A DNA stretch of 64,000 nucleotides from a virus: positions 1-64,000 of IMG/VR virus record IMGVR_UViG_3300025652_000055. The stretch is one strand, 5' to 3'. The notes under the pieces are model-generated. The model had not been told where the DNA came from, searched no databases, and worked only from the letters and a program-made list of their open reading frames with translations. The first letter of the stretch is position 1, and each line of letters starts with the position of its first letter. Below, in pieces: positions 62,740 to 64,000 of this stretch. Made by a program: the position numbers and the translations under genes.

Positions 62740-63088
62740 CTTCAGCATCTATTACATTAAAACAATCTTCTACATAGTCACATATACATTCTTCTAAGTC
62801 AGACTCACCGTCGAATTCTATATTAGATAATCTTAGTTGGTTATCGTAGTCAATTTCAAAGTCATAAGTATAAGAGTCTATGTTATCAAAACTTACCTGT
62901 TGTACTGCTTGATGTACAGCTTCTCTTAACTCATCTATCTGAGAAGGATAAAGCTTAGGTTTACTAATGTCAGCTAGTTTTTTCTGAGCTTCTATTAGAT
63001 CGTCTTTTAGTACTTTTGCGTTTAACTCTACTGAGTTTAAAGTTGTTTCCAGTTTGTCAACTTTTTCTTGTAATTCTATTTTAGTCAT
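62732..63088 (-). CDS. coiled-coil early protein
   Basis: A 118-residue acidic protein: an N-terminal coiled coil (KIELQEKVDKLETTLNSVEL, about 3-45), then an acidic beta-containing half (YDFEIDYDNQLRLSNIEFDG) and an acidic tail. It overlaps the upstream gene by four bases (ATGA). Unknown function. Confidence 0.5.
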   Translation of the reverse strand: MTKIELQEKVDKLETTLNSVELNAKVLKDDLIEAQKKLADISKPKLYPSQIDELREAVHQAVQQVSFDNIDSYTYDFEIDYDNQLRLSNIEFDGESDLEECICDYVEDCFNVIDAEDE

Positions 63089-63300
63089 AGTTCTTTATTT
63101 ATTATATTATCTATTTTATTTATTAAGTAATCTTTGTCTGACATATTGCCATAATATTCTTGTAAATGCCAAGCTATATCGTGTAGCTTGTTTTCTAAAG
63201 CTGTAATATATATTTTATCATCTTGTTTAATAGGCATTTGTCTTGGATCTATATCACCAGACTCTACTAATTCGTGGTATTTTTTTATTGTATCACTCAT
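63085..63300 (-). CDS. hypothetical early protein
   Basis: A 71-residue helical, acidic protein sharing one base with the upstream stop. It contains DDKIYITALENKLHDIAWHL. No family recognised. Confidence 0.5.
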   Translation of the reverse strand: MSDTIKKYHELVESGDIDPRQMPIKQDDKIYITALENKLHDIAWHLQEYYGNMSDKDYLINKIDNIINKEL

Positions 63301-63539
63301 TAGCTTTTGTCTATAATTTTATCACCATACATAAAGCTATATGAATCTAGCTCCCAGCTGTTAACTCCGCCATATGTCAATAGGTCTCTAACCTCGTCAA
63401 TAGTCAAGGCTGACCATATGTATTTTGACATTAGTGTATATTTTAATCTTTTAGCTGTAGCGTATTCTCTAGCGCTAGCTCTTAATTTTAGCTTTACATC
63501 TGGTAAAAGCTCGTCGTAAATTGTTTTTAAATCTGCCAT
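63300..63539 (-). CDS. hypothetical early protein, first gene after promoter-like copy A
   Basis: A 79-residue protein (MADLKTIYDELLPDVKLK...). The start at 63539 is preferred: a longer frame beginning with GTG at 63644 would translate the tmRNA-like RNA and promoter-like element. Helical N-terminus, mixed C-terminus. First gene of the leftward run in the window. Confidence 0.6.
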   Translation of the reverse strand: MADLKTIYDELLPDVKLKLRASAREYATAKRLKYTLMSKYIWSALTIDEVRDLLTYGGVNSWELDSYSFMYGDKIIDKS

Positions 63540-63547
63540 TTGTTTTA

Positions 63548-63582
63548 TTATATTATCGGTTTTTATTCGTATTAAATTTGTA
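63548..63582 (-). promoter_or_regulatory. promoter-like element, copy A
   Basis: This element contains TACAAA, then TAATACGAA, then AACCGATAATATAA. It begins five bases after the last base of the tmRNA-like RNA (63587) and ends nine bases before the ATG at 63539. Copies B and C occur at 61898-61932 and 18-55. TAATACGA is identical to the first eight bases of the T7 promoter; the rest does not match. Confidence 0.6.
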
Positions 63583-63586
63583 TTAG

Positions 63587-63664
63587 TGGAGGTGGACAGA
63601 ATCGAACTGTCTTCCGTAATAGTTCCATATAGGCTTTCTATCACGTCAAAACCAGGTCACCCCC
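63587..63664 (-). ncRNA. minimal tmRNA-like RNA (tRNA-like domain, no message domain)
   Basis: A 78-nt RNA with the architecture of a tmRNA tRNA-like domain. Acceptor GGGGGTG (63664-63658) pairs with CACCTCC (63594-63588). It has an unpaired D-region ACCTGGTTTTGAC, a P2-like 7-bp helix GTGATAG/CTATTAC (63644-63638 with 63622-63616) closed by a 15-base loop, and a T-arm GACAG-TTCGATT-CTGTC. The start (GGGG.TGACC.GG.TTTGAC) resembles Bacteroidota tmRNA. The tag reading frame and pseudoknots are missing, and CCA is not encoded. Confidence 0.6.
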
Positions 63665-63668
63665 ATTA

Positions 63669-63894
63669 CGTAGTTATCTCCGTTTCCATGAGTTCATAAC
63701 GATCCCTCACCACTTCAACGATCGGACTTCCACCGTGCATGCAGTTAATTACTCTGCAACCCGTGATACTACGACTTATAAAATTAAAGGATCTTCGTCA
63801 GCTTAACCACGTATCTCCTCGCTGAGTTCCTACAGCCATACTGAGCCCTTCACATTTATAAGATTTTAGTAACTAGCGAAGGAATCGAACCTTC
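63669..63894 (-). ncRNA. two-domain structured RNA with an extra T-arm, unknown class
   Basis: On the minus strand, a tRNA-type T-arm (GAAGG-TTCGATT-CCTTC, 63894-63878) and acceptor-like GCTAGTT are followed by two closed domains. Domain 1 is bounded by CTTATAAA/TTTATAAG (63862-63855 with 63782-63775). Domain 2 is bounded by CGTAGT/ACTACG (63773-63768 with 63674-63669), each with internal helices. The domains abut with one base between. No open reading frame fits. It is G+C-rich relative to its surroundings. Not a class I recognise. Confidence 0.5.
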
Positions 63895-63901
63895 ATACTC
63901 G

Positions 63902-63997
63902 TCAGTAGTAATGAACTCTGTTTAACTTAATAACACCTGTTACATCCATACCTAGTTTACCGGCTATTGTGTGATCACTAATCGTATCTTTCGCCAT
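63902..63997 (-). CDS. end of, or tiny, HTH-like protein (may extend past the window)
   Basis: A 31-residue frame starting at ATG 63997 and ending TGA at 63902; the frame is open to base 64000, so the gene may begin outside. It reads DHTIAGKLGMDVTGVIKLNR, which looks like the recognition helix region of an HTH. It could instead be chance coding over a tRNA-like 5' half, since AACTAG here can pair with CTAGTT at 63876-63871. Confidence 0.3.
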   Translation of the reverse strand: MAKDTISDHTIAGKLGMDVTGVIKLNRVHYY

Positions 63998-64000
63998 CGG

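Noticed and set aside
63540-63644. GTG start extending the 63300-63539 gene upstream
   Set aside because: It would translate the tmRNA-like RNA and promoter-like copy A; the ATG at 63539 is cleaner.
63675-63690. Tag-like codons (GAT AAC TAC) resembling a tmRNA tag
   Set aside because: The frame runs into the tmRNA-like acceptor with no Ala-Ala-stop; probably chance.
63587-63894. Circularly permuted two-piece tmRNA
   Set aside because: The acceptor strands of the 78-nt RNA pair with each other, and the upstream T-arm's acceptor does not pair with them, so the order does not fit a permuted gene.
63669-63894. Group I or group II intron, or RNase P RNA
   Set aside because: I could not find the conserved core elements (P7/R-S, domain V, or the RNase P CR-I sequence) despite a GTGGAAGTCC stretch; left as an unknown class.
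63871-63960. Class II tRNA-Leu overlapping the HTH-like frame
   Set aside because: Six of seven acceptor pairs and a possible AAG loop exist, but no D-stem can be formed.
1-64000. CRISPR array, insertion sequence, integrase or attachment site
   Set aside because: No spaced direct repeats, transposase or integrase motifs seen; the genome looks strictly lytic in this window.
1-64000. T7-like RNA polymerase to match the TAATACGA elements
   Set aside because: No gene in the window has its motifs; it could lie beyond 64000.

Overview
The window reads as most of an AT-rich, podovirus-like bacteriophage genome (about one third G+C by eye) whose host is probably a marine Bacteroidota, likely a flavobacterium. 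The host inference rests on three things. Gene starts sit behind A-rich leaders with almost no Shine-Dalgarno sequences. Exported proteins carry short Bacteroidota-style signal peptides ending in Gln. The tmRNA-like RNA near the right end has a Bacteroidota-type 5' sequence. The virion genes resemble those of crAss-like and related uncultured marine podoviruses: a long portal, a 737-aa terminase, an 1832-aa tail-hub (muzzle-like) protein and a giant ejection protein. No sheath, tape measure or integrase was found. No DNA polymerase or RNA polymerase was recognised, so the genome probably continues past base 64000.

Layout. Bases 1-330 hold an inverted repeat, a promoter-like element and a G-rich structured leader. 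Bases 331-48426 form one rightward late block, in this order: small virion-associated proteins; GroEL and GroES; a run of small basic proteins sharing an S-P-x-K motif; a holin; four tail-fibre genes, one collagen-like; a possible small terminase, then TerL, portal, scaffold and major capsid protein; connector and ring proteins; the 1832-aa hub; ejection proteins ending in a 2981-residue polyvalent-type protein; and an exported/lysis group (outer-membrane-barrel candidate, membrane coiled coil, thioredoxin-like protein, YfiM-like protein, M15 endolysin). A bidirectional terminator at about 48424-48457 separates this from the leftward early/middle block.

The leftward block (63539 down to 48472) encodes unknown early proteins, tRNA-Met, ATP-dependent DNA ligase, a Pyr_excise-like protein, a 3D-domain exported protein, an HTH protein, a sigma-70-family factor, ERF annealase, a RecE-like exonuclease, SSB, a T7-type primase-helicase, thymidylate synthase, a GIY-YIG/MazG fusion, a second pyrophosphohydrolase-like protein, a PD-(D/E)XK nuclease, and class Ia ribonucleotide reductase NrdB and NrdA. 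Together these supply nucleotides, replicate and recombine DNA, and reprogram transcription before the late block makes virions. Many leftward genes overlap as ATGA or TAATG. Seven genes of 35-58 codons were read by eye in gaps and overlaps.

The most unusual region is the right end. At 63587-63664 (minus) lies a 78-nt RNA that folds as the tRNA-like domain of a tmRNA without the message domain. It is preceded by a two-domain structured RNA and a second tRNA-type T-arm (63669-63894) and followed directly by a promoter-like element. That element recurs before another leftward gene and, diverged, before the late block. It contains TAATACGA, the first eight bases of the T7 promoter.
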